DNA of 64,000 bases, from positions 135,265,926-135,329,925 of the forward strand of contig OW121854.1 of NCBI GenBank assembly GCA_933228895.1, in the 5' to 3' direction. The DNA is from Platycnemis pennipes. Lineage: Eukaryota > Arthropoda > Insecta > Odonata > Platycnemididae. Shown one piece after another: positions 1-10,289 of this stretch. Positions within the stretch are counted from its first letter, which is position 1, and each line of letters starts with the position of its first letter. Under the pieces are notes generated by a model that ran no database searches, was not told the DNA's origin, and was given only the letters and a program-made list of their open reading frames with translations. Both the position numbers and the translations under genes were made by a program.

Positions 1-189
1 AGTTTGCAACAAAATCGTCCGTTTTTACTGGAGAACTCGGCATTCGCCAGCTCGAGTTGAGTTGGTTCGTCAGTCTTCGAGTTGGTGTGTGCTCAAGAGG
101 TGCCTTTGGTTGGACTGGCTACGGACATCATTTCATTCAAAGGCTCCTTTCACACGGGACGGCGCGAACCCGACCGCCGTGTACGGCGC

Positions 190-1000
190 ACAGTGGTGCA
201 GGATCCCTAATACTTGGTATTTATGAGTCTAGAAAAACTTTCTATATTGGGTTTTTGTGTATACACGTTGGATGCACCGATTGATGAATTCAAAACCATC
301 TTAAGTAAGGACATATCGCTGTTGCTACTCCTCTAGTAGATAAGATAAAATGTTGCACTGGTAACAAGTGCATCATTTGAGCAGGCACAGCCTCACCTTT
401 AATTCTCTCTAATGTAAGGTGTATTGCCCCTATTCTTGTTCTGACAAACGGGTTTTGTAACTGAAGGTGGGTACTATTTAACTGTTTATTAATATATTGC
501 AAATATTATTTGCAAAATTATTTTTGTTACATAATTTATTGTTCAAAAATAAAGAAATTTTTTTTGAAAATTCACTTATATATTTTTGCAAAATAATTAA
601 TTTGTGAAAATATTAGCATCGAATTCGTGTCCAGAGATCGCGAAAACCTTTGTGCTATAATTTTTAGTGAAACGAGAATTTTAAGTTTGTGTAAATCCAA
701 GTACTTGATAAAAATATTGCTAATACTTTTGTGAAAAAAGTAATTAGCGAAAATATGAACATCAAATTAGCATTCAGCCACTGAGGAAATGTATATTTGT
801 TCACATTAAGCGTGATGTTTAAAATAAGAGTTAATTTAAGTAAAAAAATTGCAAAACGTTTTGCAAAAAAATTAGTTTACAAAAGTTTTGAATCTAAGTT
901 CATATTTTAGCGACCTCGAAATCCTATATAGACCAAATATCATATAAATTGAACATTTTTAAATCCAAAATACCAATTATTAGGGATCCTGCAGCGCTGT
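190..1000. mobile_element. TIR element, MITE-like, unassigned family
   Basis: Two inverted copies of a ~33-bp terminus bound this AT-rich stretch. The left arm (190-222) and the reverse complement of the right arm (968-1000) share TGCAGGATCCCTAATA then TTGGTATTT, with three mismatches over the arm. The interior has no recognisable transposase; the 70-codon frame at 290-502 on the minus strand matches nothing I know. No convincing target duplication flanks the arms, so the exact ends and the superfamily are open. The CAGTG-like outer bases would suit a hAT-type MITE, but this is inference. Confidence 0.6.
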
Positions 1001-1310
1001 GTGTAGTGCCGTCGTGCATTCTTCAAAAACAGCCGTGAATGTCCCGGTACAGTCCATTTCGAGTATACGCCGTTTTAATTTCTAGTATTTTAATCATGAA
1101 TGAAGTAGATACGGTGCTGTGCTTGTACTTTTAATAATGAGGATATAATAAGATGGCCAATTCCAAGTGAAAAATTGGACGGGACTGGGCATTGAACTAT
1201 TGACCGTCACGATGACACATTAAGAAGTTAGCCATTTTGGTCTGGAATTTTAAAATTTTTGTCTTGAAAAGTCTTGAATTTCTTTTTCATATATTAGTAG
1301 ACACCATGGA
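1001..1310. other. No gene seen
   Basis: Mixed-composition DNA between the TIR element and the endonuclease fragment. I see no repeat, splice-flanked frame or motif that I can support. Confidence 0.5.
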
Positions 1311-1571
1311 TTAGCAATCAATTGTACTTTGCACACAAACAATAACACCTCTAGCTCGACTACTACTACTGCATTGGGCAAAATATTTATAACCTTTTAG
1401 TTTGTAATGGTGAAGTTCATGTTCACAAACCCATATTTCACTCAGTATGATTATACTCCGTAAATAGGAAAGGCCATGTAGATACGTTTCAAATGTATCA
1501 AAGTTTGAGCTAAGACTACGGATATTTTGATGAACAATACATAATAACTTACTATTAGTGTAATCTGACAT
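1311..1571 (-). pseudogene. Non-LTR retrotransposon AP-endonuclease fragment (N-terminal part)
   Basis: The 86-residue frame starts near the usual beginning of an APE-type endonuclease. It has HQNIRSLSSNFDTF (the asparagine strand), then IIILSEIWVCEHEL, which occupies the place of the catalytic (S/T)E(T/S)W motif with I in place of T/S, and a GVIVCVQS strand that normally reads GGV. The fragment ends before the GDFN and SDH motifs. Downstream RT is not found, so it is a truncated copy. The spelling differs from subfamilies A, B and C in this window and may belong to the jockey-like fragment type seen at 19.4 kb, which is inference. Confidence 0.7.
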
Positions 1572-1579
1572 TCTTAATT

Positions 1580-2630
1580 TTATAAAAAAATTATATCGTC
1601 CAAACTCGTTAACACAAACACTGGTTCTTTCTCAGCTTTTGGCATTAAAACTTTACCTCCACGTATCCACAAATATTTATAGCCTTTCTCTTCCTAATCA
1701 ACAGCCCTTGCAGAACTTTTCTCTTTCCTGGACAAAGGGCTTCGTTAATGTAGAGAGGGGTGGGTGTCACATCGAGGTTCAGTTGCCGCGTTGAGAAGTC
1801 CCTCTTTACTCTTTACTTTTTGCCAGGAGATGTTCCTTGACGTGCTGACGGAGGCTAAAGGTGGGTCGTCTATGGTGTGAATCTTCCCCGCCGAGATGGA
1901 ACCACGGTCGATGACAGTCGGCGCTATATGATAGTAACTAAGTGAGCTGATGTGAGCTGTGTAACCTCCAAATACGGTCTCCCCTCGGCCACCCTCCCCT
2001 ACATCGCCCTTGCCCCATTCCTAAAATTGCAACACCGCGGCAGTTTGTTTTGCTTGCGCTGTGTCTAGCCAGCCACTGTATTCTCCCAAGCAGTCGCGGG
2101 CGTGAACCGTCAGCCATTCCTTCTCCTTGCCTGCCGGAAGTCGTCATGAGCATTGATCATTATTTTTTATTTCGAATCCCGAGGATATTTATTGGAAGCC
2201 TCGCGGAAGCGTTAAAGAGGTCGGGTTAGAGTTCAAGAGGTCGGCAATAGAGGAGTTATGAAGTTGCTCTCCAATAGCACATCACTTTTGTGGTGATTAA
2301 TTGGTATTTATCATTTTTTTTATCGACTGAGTGTAAGTTTTGACGGATCAACTCCATTCACAGTAATCCCTCTCCCTACTTAATGGGGGTAGATGTCTGC
2401 ACAACTTTTTGATACCAGGTAACGCGCAATAACGTTTTGTTAAAACATTCGAATGTGTAGTAGATTCCTGCTTCTGTCATTGATATTGAAGTGTCATACG
2501 TTACTTCAGGACGGGATTTCAGAGAGGAGTCAGTTTTCTGTTCCCTCTGTAGAATACCACAGATTATTCTAGGCAAAATTGGAGTAAAGTATTAATCAAC
2601 ATGGCAAAAAAACCTTGTAGTAGGCAGACC
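1580..2630. other. No gene seen
   Basis: About 1 kb without a frame I recognise. The longer minus-strand frames (1938-2153, 2376-2576) have no conserved motif. The DNA is intergenic or belongs to an unrecognised repeat. Confidence 0.5.
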
Positions 2631-2924
2631 TTGATATCCATAGCTGGGCAGAAAAGCGTTAATCCGTTAATCGTTAATTAACGAAGTTAACATATTGCTT
2701 GACGATTTAACTTTTAAGTTAAATCCAAAAACTAAAACGGTCTTAGTAACTTCCGTTAACTTTTAATTCCGTTCATTTAAGTCCGTTACTTTTGTTCAGA
2801 GCTTTCTGGATTGCCATGTAATAACTTGTTGAAGGAGTTGTGTTGAGAATGTAATCTAGAGAACTCAGCGTTTGTACTGCAATCAGACTTTTACACAACT
2901 TTTACAGACACAATTTACACAGTC

Positions 2925-3110
2925 AAGGCTCACGTTTGCACCCTAAACAATCTTAAGCAACACATGAGGAGAACGCATCCATCTAAATACGTTCAATTTG
3001 AAGAAAAAGTAAAGGCAGGATCAACTCGCGGGAAAACGAAAACCAAGGCTTCTTCAAGAGCTGTGGATTCTTATGTCAATAGGACTGGCAGTAATTTTTT
3101 CACCATCTAA
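2925..3110 (+). pseudogene. BED-type zinc finger remnant
   Basis: The plus frame reads HVCTLNNLKQHMRRTHPSKY, the second half of a BED zinc finger (L..H....HP), followed by a basic Lys/Ser/Thr-rich linker and a stop at 3108-3110. The first cysteine pair of the finger is not seen upstream. BED fingers form the N-terminal DNA-binding domain of many hAT transposases, which agrees with the termini and the 8-bp duplication around it. Everything after the linker is missing. Confidence 0.75.
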
Positions 3111-3209
3111 TAGCAAAAAACTATGCCATCAAAATATTGGTGAATCTTTTAGTATCGCAGTTACCGGTATCGGCGTATCCCAAGGTTTCTATTTCCACAA
3201 TCAAATACA

Positions 3210-3260
3210 AACAGCGTCAGGTCCAACTTTTCTGACGGAAAAGTTGGACCTGACGCTGTT
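3210..3260. repeat. Perfect 22-bp inverted repeat, 7-nt loop
   Basis: AACAGCGTCAGGTCCAACTT (first 20 of 22 bases, 3210-3231) is exactly mirrored at 3239-3260 around the loop CTGACGG. It lies inside the hAT-like element. It is too short for a standard pre-miRNA and looks like a snap-back duplication. Confidence 0.9.
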
Positions 3261-3578
3261 ATAGTATATTACTATGAAACTCCATACCTCATGTGTATAA
3301 GTCTACATTACCTAAGCTATACTGTTTATTAAGTATTTTTGACCATGAAATTATTATTACGTTCATTGAAATTAAAAATACCCGAATGTTAAGTGGCATA
3401 TAATTCAAAATTGCCTACTATTTCATATAGATTTTTAACTTTAACGGATAACTTTAACTCGCGTTAAATTTTCATCAAGATAACGATTTAACGATTAACG
3501 AAGTTAACTTTTTGAGTAGCTTTTAATGCATTAACGAAGTTAATTTTTGGATTAACTTTGCCCAGCTATGTTGATATC

Positions 3579-4099
3579 GTCTCGGCTGTAACGGAAATAT
3601 ATATTTGTAAACTCGACATTGTACTCTCTTTTAACATACGTTAAAATCCAAAACTTGAGTAAACGTAAAAGTCACACTATCTCGTTCCCTATCCATTAAT
3701 TCCCCATTCCAAAAACCTTATAGATCCTGCTATGATGGTAAATCTGCTTCTCTAAATTAAACAGTTTTTGTAATTGGCATAAGTTTTATGTATCCTAAGA
3801 GACAAAATTCGGGTATCATTCAACTTGTAATTTCATGTTCTTATTTTTCCATCGATCGGCAAGCTCTAGGGTCAATTATTTCCGGAAGCATAACATTATT
3901 ATAAAAATGGAGAAGTTTCTTCTCCATACGATCCTTACAAAAAACGTCATCCCTGTATATTATTTGAATTTAGCATTCAATAGGAGTCCAAGCTATCAGA
4001 TCGCATAAGGAGTAGCGAGAAACATGTAGCTGCCCCTGAATTTGGTAATAGTATTTGTGATTTTTTTTAGTTTTACGTTTTCATCGAAGCAAAAGCACT
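3579..4099. other. No gene seen
   Basis: AT-rich DNA between the hAT-like element and the 3' end of the YqaJ-type gene. It may contain the old 3' untranslated region of that gene, but no motif supports this. Confidence 0.4.
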
Positions 4100-5150
4100 T
4101 TATATCCTCTGCTGCCTGTTGTAGAGTAATTTTTCAGATGATTTTGGGCATTTTACTTCAATAATGCCGCCACCGCTTGTTTTTCCGTCCGGTAATGCCG
4201 CTAAAAACCAGTAATCTGGATCAACATGAAGACCACACGCAAAAACTTTACTTCCCGTAAGCTCTTCATATTTCTTAATTGCATTACGTTCATTGAGGGA
4301 GCCGTATCTAGTTGCTTCATTTCCAAAGGGCTTGGCATACAAAAGTCTTTTCACAAGAGGTGCCCATTTAGAATTTTTCGTTCTCCTACACACAATTCCA
4401 AAATTCGGAGACGTCAATCTATTTCGTCTTTCATCAAACCATTTCTCACATTCGCGTTGGCCTCCTGTCTCCCTCTCTGTCGCTTCTATTGACTCCCTAT
4501 CACCTTCATTTTAGCCAAAAGTGCTTTGCTTTCTCCTTCCATTTCCTCTTCCTCTAAGTCCAATTTTTGGCAATAATCTCCATAGCCCTTGGATTCATTT
4601 GACGTACAACCTACCGTAACTTAGACATTTTCAAAAGACATTTCCGAGCTGACTGCAGGCGTTTCAGCCTCCGCTCTCCTAACCGGTGGACAGTTTTGTA
4701 AGGGCTTTTTCGACAAATCGTTTCTCACGTAGTATAATGCCACATGGGTCCCAGTTGGAAATCAAGCCCGGCACCCTTGAACTAGATGAGAGTACGAACC
4801 TCTTTTCCCGCGGTTTACATGCTTTCCACCCACAAACTGTGCCACTAAAGACATAAAAGTCTCAGTAAGGTTACTGGTATCGTTTGTCACTAACATATTT
4901 GACTTTCTACTGAGTGGTTTTAATGAGTCCTAGGGCCTCCATTTCCTTTCCTATTACGATATTTTCCTTTCTGTCCTGGTCATTGCAGAAGTACGCTTTA
5001 CTCTGTGAATGACTGTTGAAAACATGTAGCGGCCCGTTTTTGAGATTCTCAACCAGTGATTCATTGCCGCACTTTTCTGTGGCATGTTGGAAAATTGCCC
5101 CTTGAGCTGATCTTTTTAGTCTCATGATTTTGTTCTTGTTTAACACCTGC
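4100..5150 (-). pseudogene. Decayed YqaJ-type nuclease gene of a Mutator/YqaJ-like mobile family
   Basis: The best part (about 4513 down to 4100) reads EKWFDERRNRLTSPNFGIVC, then ATRYGSLNERNAIKKYEELT and DPDYWFLAALPDG...GGGIIEVKCP. These are the order and spelling of the YqaJ/lambda-exonuclease fold: the WF.ER..RLTASNFG opening, the D in PDG, and the E.K pair of the metal site, all retained. Upstream (4907-5146 and the 4740-4900 segment in other frames) are LKNGPLHVFNSHSQSKAYFC and a TETFMSLVAQFVGGKHVNRG stretch. Such regions lie N-terminal to YqaJ in arthropod Mutator-like proteins. At least two frame changes and stops separate the pieces, so it is not functional as it stands. The family link is from memory. 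Confidence 0.72.
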
Positions 5151-6144
5151 TTTAATTCATCTACATCTACATAATACCCTGCAAGCCACCATAAAGGTGT
5201 GTGGCAGGGGGTCTCACCAAAAATGCACTACATAACATGCATAAAAAAGGATTAGTACTTGTATAGGTTCTGTTCAAAACTACGCTATTTAAAATAAAAA
5301 TAGCAAAGCATACATGCAAAAACATGCTGTTAGTTGGGTTAGCTTCAAGTCCTTATACCAACGTGCAGCTACCACTGTTATCCATTGCTATACTCGTACT
5401 GGATATATTTACCGTTATTCATATCCCTAATAGCACGAGGAAAAAAGGACATTTTTTATCTGTCAGTTCGGCAATCAATTTCTCTAATTTTGTGATTATG
5501 GTCCAGTCTACCATAGTAAGTTGGGGTCCGCAAAATATTTTTAACATCATCACTGAAAATATGGTCTTGGAATGTATATAAGAGATTAAGTCTAAAGTTC
5601 AACCTGCGATCTGACAATGATTCCCATTTCAATTCATTTAATAGACTGGTTACGCTAATATAATTATCGTATCGTCCCTTTACAAATCTTGCCAATCTTT
5701 GCTGCACACATTTAAGTTTCGTTGGGATCCCATACACTGGCAGCATATTCCGAATGAGGTCTTACAAGGGAAAAGTAGCTGATTTCTCGTACATGATCGT
5801 CACATTTACCCAGTACTATTTTGACGAATCCCAGTTTACGATTCGCTTGACCCATTATTTCACGAATGTGTTTACCCCAAGAAAGATCATGTGTCAGTCT
5901 TATTCCAAGATATTTAATGGATTCCACGTTTGTTAGTTCATTATTAATTATATTGTAAGTGCTAGAAGGAGAGCTATTCTTTTTCCAAAAATTCATTAAA
6001 AGACATTTTTTAAAGTTTAATTCTAACTGCCATGCATCACACCAAGTTTAAATTGCTTGTAGGTAAATATTTAAATATTCTTTATCGTTTGGGCATAGAA
6101 TTTCCCTGTATACTACTGCGTCACCGGCAAATAGGCGAAACTTA

Positions 6145-6346
6145 TGAAGGATCTCAGTTTTTCCCGGCGAATAGACTGGAAGAAGAGTTCTCGGGTTTCC
6201 AACCGGGTCCAAGTGTTTTTAGGCACCAACGTTTCGAAGGCTAAGTCCGCCATTCACCCTGAAGACGATGGCGGACATAGCCTTCGAAACGTTGGTGCCT
6301 AAAAACACTTGGACCCGGTTGGAAACCCGAGAACTCTTCTTCCAGA
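6145..6346. mobile_element. PLE-derived foldback insertion in the RT catalytic motif
   Basis: A 68-bp arm (6176-6243) is exactly mirrored at 6278-6345, and the centre is a second 9-bp hairpin (6245-6253/6268-6276). Nearly identical 9-mers, CGAAACTTA (6136-6144) and CGAAGCTTA (6347-6355), flank the insert and look like a target duplication with one mismatch. It splits the host RT just at RLFA-DD. The outer part (TTTTTCCCGGCGAATAGACT, 6158-6177) and the CTGAAGA...GAAAC core resemble PLE non-coding ends, so I read it as an inverted pair of truncated PLE termini. Confidence 0.72.
6255..6297 (+). ncRNA. Hammerhead-ribozyme-like motif
   Basis: The plus strand folds as CACC, then core CTGAAGA, then a seven-position stem CGATGGC/GCCTTCG with one T-T mismatch and loop GGACATA, then core GAAA. 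A two-pair stem AC/GT follows, then the cleavage-site U, then GGTG, which pairs with CACC. Order and core bases match a type I hammerhead with a minimal stem III, as known from Penelope-like elements. Activity is not shown, and such minimal forms may need dimerisation. It sits in the centre of the foldback. Confidence 0.5.
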
Positions 6347-7462
6347 CGAAGCTTACTTTTTACCACCTTATGGATATCATTTATGTACAAAAGGAATAAG
6401 AGTGGACCTATCACACTACCTTGTGGGACACCCGAAGTGACTTTAATTGCCAGTGAGGTAACACCGTCCAAAACAACCCTTTGCACCCGATCATGCAGAA
6501 AATCTTTTATCTATGATATAATGTTACTGTCTAACCCATAAGATTTTAATTTCAAAATTAGTTTGCTATGGGACACCTTGTCAAAAGCTTTTTTGAAATC
6601 AAGAAATATAGCATCCACTGGAGTATTATTTTCGCCAGAAACTAAAATATCGTGGGAAAAGAGAGCAAGTGGATTTTCATACGATATGCTCTTTCGGAAG
6701 CCATGCTGAACATTGGACAATAAATTCTGGCTATCTAGGTGTCCCATGACTGAACTGACAATTATATGTTCTAGGACCTTGCATGAAATGGATGTGAGGG
6801 ATATAGGTCTGTAGTTAGATGACTGCTCCCTATCACCACTTTTAAAAAAGGGTGTTACATCGGCTGCTTTCCAGTCCCTCGGTACGACGTGTTCGGTAGG
6901 GGGATTTATTAAATACTACTTCAAGGTAGGGGGAAATTTCGGAGGCTAACTCTCTATATACGCGGGAGGGAATTTGATCAGGGCCAGGAGATTTGTGCGG
7001 GGTTATATCTTTAAGTAACTTTTCAATACCATTACAGGAAATATTAATTGGTTGCATCAGCCGCTTTAAGAAGTCAGGTAACACGACAGTTGAATCCCCG
7101 GAAGGTGGGTTAAAAACGGTTTGGAAGAAGGAATTTAGCAAGTTAACTTTGTCAAGTGTGTTTGTGGCCATTTCACCCCTATCCTTTTTTAGTGAATGGA
7201 CGACAGACTTATGGCTTTGCACTTCCCTTATGTACATCTATATCTACACGATACTCTGCAAGCCACCGCGAGGGTGTGTGGCAAGGGGTGAAGATCACCA
7301 AGCATGCACCAATAACATGCAAACCAGCAACTACACTGTCTCATGCAACTTGATTGTTAGCATCTACAGCATCTAAGGGGTTAATACATGCATCATGCAC
7401 TACAGAATACTCTATAATATTTCCTCTGATTGTCCCTTTGCTATGCTGCCTATTCTGTTCTC

Positions 7463-8953
7463 TTATAGTACGGGGGAAAAATGCCATTTGAATCTATCGG
7501 TACGACGATCTATCTCTCTAATCTTATTTGGCTGGTCGAATCTAGCATAATACGCTGGTGTTTTTAATATGTGCCTAACATCTTCAGTAAAGCTATCCGA
7601 TTGAAATTTCTCTAAAAGATTGAATCTGTACTTCAACCTACGCTTTGATAATGATTCCCACCCTAATTCTTTTATTAATTCTGAAACGCTAATCAACCTT
7701 TATACGAACCTAGCTGCTCTACGCTGCACACTGTCTAGTTCTCTGATCAAACATAATTCATTAGGATCCCATACACTGGCTGCATACTCAAGGTGGGGAC
7801 TAACTAGTGAAAAATAGCGTAGCTATTTTGTCTTCTCATCACATTTCCCATGTACTCTTTTTATAAATCCTAGCTTTCTCTTCGCTCGGCCGCATATTTC
7901 CCTTGTGTCTTCCCCAGGATAAATCCTTAGTGATTGTTTGACCTAAATATCTTATGGTTTCAACGTTTTCGATCTTCGTGTTACTAATTTTATAGGTACG
8001 CTCTATCGAATTATTCCTCCTCCAAAAATTGATAGCTACACACTTTTTAAGGTTAAGTTCTAACTGCCATTTGTCGCACCACTCTTGAATTGCATCTAAA
8101 TCCTTGCTAAGCGATTTCCTGTCCTCTTCTTTTGATATACCCCTGTAAACTACCGCATCGTCTGCAAAAAGTGTAAGCTTACTACTAACTACACTCCCCA
8201 AATCGTTTATGTATGAAAGAAATAGAAGCGAACCTACTTACGCTACCCTGGGGAACTCCCGATGTGACTTTGATTGTGTCCGACATGATACCATCTATGA
8301 CAACCCTCTGCTCTCGCCCACTTTTACCCAACATACAACGTCTTTATTTATACCAAAACTCACCAACTTCAAGATTAATTTATCACGAGGAACTTTATCG
8401 AAAGCTATTTTTATCTAAAAAATCTAAAAATATCGCATCAAGTTCAGTACTGTTTTCACCGTGGACTAAAATATCGTGTACGAATAAAGCTAATTGTGTC
8501 TCGCAAGATCTACCTTTCCGGAACCCATGTTGGCTGTTTATGAGCAATCCCTGAATATCCAAATGCCCTATGATCGAACTGACTACAATGTGCTCAAATA
8601 TCTTGCAAGAGATAGACCTGAGTGAAATGGATCTGTAGTTACTAGGTTTTTCCCTATCACCGCTTTTAAAAATAGGTGTAATGTTAGCTACTTTCCAATC
8701 CTTGTGTACTGTGTGGTTCTTTAGTGTTTTGTTGAATATTATATGGGGCTATTTCAGAAGCTAATATTTTATATACTCTGGAAGGAATTTGATCGGGGCC
8801 TGGTGATTTGTTTTCACTGATGATTTTTAACTGCTGCTTTATTCCGCGACAAGAAATTTTTATTTCGGCCATTTGCTCAATGAAACTGTTCGGCGGTGGT
8901 TCTACAGCGTTGAGTGACGATGAGTTGAATACGCTTTGGAAGAAGGTGTTCAA
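7463..8953 (-). pseudogene. Reverse transcriptase of subfamily C, broken
   Basis: In element orientation the pieces are KNKSPGPDQIPSRVYKILAS (near 8800), a badly broken middle with the DKVPR-type and GVPQGS motifs in shifted frames (8209-8680), then SKLTLFADDAVVYRG with the catalytic FADD intact (around 8150), LDAIQEWCDKWQLELNLKKC, and the C-terminal ELIKELGWESLSKRRLKYRF (7463-7696). This is the order of a CR1/L2-type RT. The enzyme would copy the element RNA at a nicked target. Several frameshifts mean it cannot be expressed as one protein. Confidence 0.85.
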
Positions 8954-9269
8954 AGTATTGGCTTTTTTTACACTGCTGGTGACTCTGATTCCTTTATCGT
9001 TTGTGTGTGCGCTGTGGACCTATTTCCCTGAGTCTCTCTCACAGACGACCAAAACGCTGTAGGATTGATATCAAAATATACTCCTAACATCTTGCTCTTG
9101 AAATGTGATAACGCTTTCCGACCTGATTTCCTCTCGATTTTTTATAGTTTTCAACTAGCACATTTTTTTCCTCTACCGATAGACCCCGTCCTTCACTTTT
9201 CATCCTAGCGTGGCATACCCTTTGTCGCTTTAGTGATTTCCTAACCTCCGCGTTATACTTTTTGTTGTT

Positions 9270-9378
9270 TATAGTTATAGTTTATGAATTTATTACGGCC
9301 CTTATGGGCCGGTTTTATAATGTCTGGTTAAACTTCTAGTTAGTTAACGTTAGTATAGTATATATAGTTATAGTTTAT
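9270..9378. repeat. Short insert between 16-bp direct repeats
   Basis: TATAGTTATAGTTTAT occurs at 9270-9285 and again at 9363-9378. The 77 bases between contain the palindrome GGCCCTTATGGGCC. It interrupts the endonuclease-RT linker of subfamily C. It looks like a small retroposed insert with a target duplication, but a tandem slippage origin is possible. Confidence 0.5.
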
Positions 9379-9735
9379 AGTTACAACTTTTACTCTGTAT
9401 TATCACTAATATACTTACTTGGTATGTATTTATTAACTGCGTCACGGTTGACCTCAAGAAATTCTCTCCATGAATCCTCTGTATTTAATCCTTTGCTTTG
9501 TTCGCTAAATAAATTATACGCTTCCTTTTATTCCTCTTTCATCCCGTCGTAATTAGCCTTGCCAAATAAGACACCCTCCTCCTTGGTTTATAATGTCTTT
9601 CATCGCCTACAATAAATTTCGCATGCACTCTTTTATGATCACTAATTCCTGTGTCTGTAACTGTATTTAGAACTCTTTCGGGTATATTTGTTGCTAATAA
9701 GTCTAGAATGTTGTTTCCCCTGGTCGGGGATGATA

Positions 9736-10210
9736 CTAGCTGTTTAAAGAATGTGACGTAAAGGTGTTCAACAGTGATACGCAGAGTTCCTTATCCTTAC
9801 CTCCTGTAATGAAACTACACGTAATCCAGTCTATCGAAGGGAGATTGAAATCTCCACCTACTATTACTCTATCATTGTTCCGAGAAAGTAATGTACCTAT
9901 CTCTGACTCTAGTTCCATCGACGTCTGCGTCCGGTGGCCTGTAATATACACCTACATATATATGTGTTTCGTTGCAACTTTTACTTTTAACGGAACACCA
10001 AATACTTTCTACATTTCGCTCTGAAATAAGTTCACTTCTACTGACATACGGGTCCTTCACAGCTATAAATACTCCTCCTCCGTTTCTACTTACTCTATTC
10101 TTTCTACGACTCTATCCTACGTATGACCATAATACTTTTGGATTTTCTTTAGTTTTTCTTTTGAATTCTGCAAATGCATTAATAAAGGTTTGTCTTTGCA
10201 GTGGATTTTG
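9736..10210 (-). pseudogene. Endonuclease fragment of subfamily C
   Basis: Pieces in element order: RNGGGVFIAVKDPYVSRSEL, IYVGVYYRPPDADVDGT and VIVGGDFNLPSIDWITCSFI with the catalytic GDFN intact. Beyond is a shared ITGGKDKELC block also found in subfamily B. The N-terminal asparagine and glutamate motifs are missing. Just upstream (about 10210-10110) lies FAEFKRKTKENPKVLWSYV, a segment that normally sits between endonuclease and RT. The order is therefore scrambled, either by an internal rearrangement or by joining of two copies. Confidence 0.75.
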
Positions 10211-10289
10211 AAATTTTATAATTTTCAATTATTGCATTACGCTAATCAGTGGGCATATATTTACTAATTCTTTTCATTTTAATCAGACA

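Larger units (their letters stand above)
2639..3570 (+). mobile_element. hAT-like element with BED finger remnant and perfect 8-bp TSD
   Basis: The element is bounded by inverted termini CATAGCTGGGCA (2639) and TGCCCAGCTATG (ending 3570). The same 8 bases, TTGATATC, sit immediately outside both ends (2631-2638 and 3571-3578). Eight-base target duplications are the hallmark of hAT transposition. Subterminal DNA on both sides is built from AACGAAGTTAA-type repeats and their inverses, likely transposase-binding sites. Only 932 bp remain, with a BED-finger fragment but no catalytic or dimerisation domain, so it is a non-autonomous deletion derivative. The perfect duplication argues for a not very old insertion. 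Confidence 0.9.
5160..7224 (-). mobile_element. Non-LTR retrotransposon, subfamily A (CR1/L2-like), 5'-truncated
   Basis: The minus-strand copy ends in the shared tail (5160-5220: CATCTACATCTACATAATAC, then the GCAAGCCACC...GTGTGTGGCAGGGGG block). Reading backwards, the RT pieces are the C-terminal ESLSDRRLNFRLNLLYTFQD region (5456-5746), INNELTNVESIKYLGIRLTH (5712-5996), PQGSVIGPLLFLLYINDIHK (6241-6486), IFLDFKKAFDKVSHSKL (6511-6747), and the RT start SPGPDQIPSRVY (6842-7237). Frame changes separate them. The copy stops abruptly at about 7224, where the tail of subfamily C begins, so the endonuclease and ORF1 are missing. A PLE-derived foldback interrupts the RLFADD motif. Confidence 0.88.

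Noticed and set aside
57..502. Short open frames at the left edge as host exons
   Set aside because: They lack conserved motifs, splice context and codon bias, and one lies inside a TIR element.
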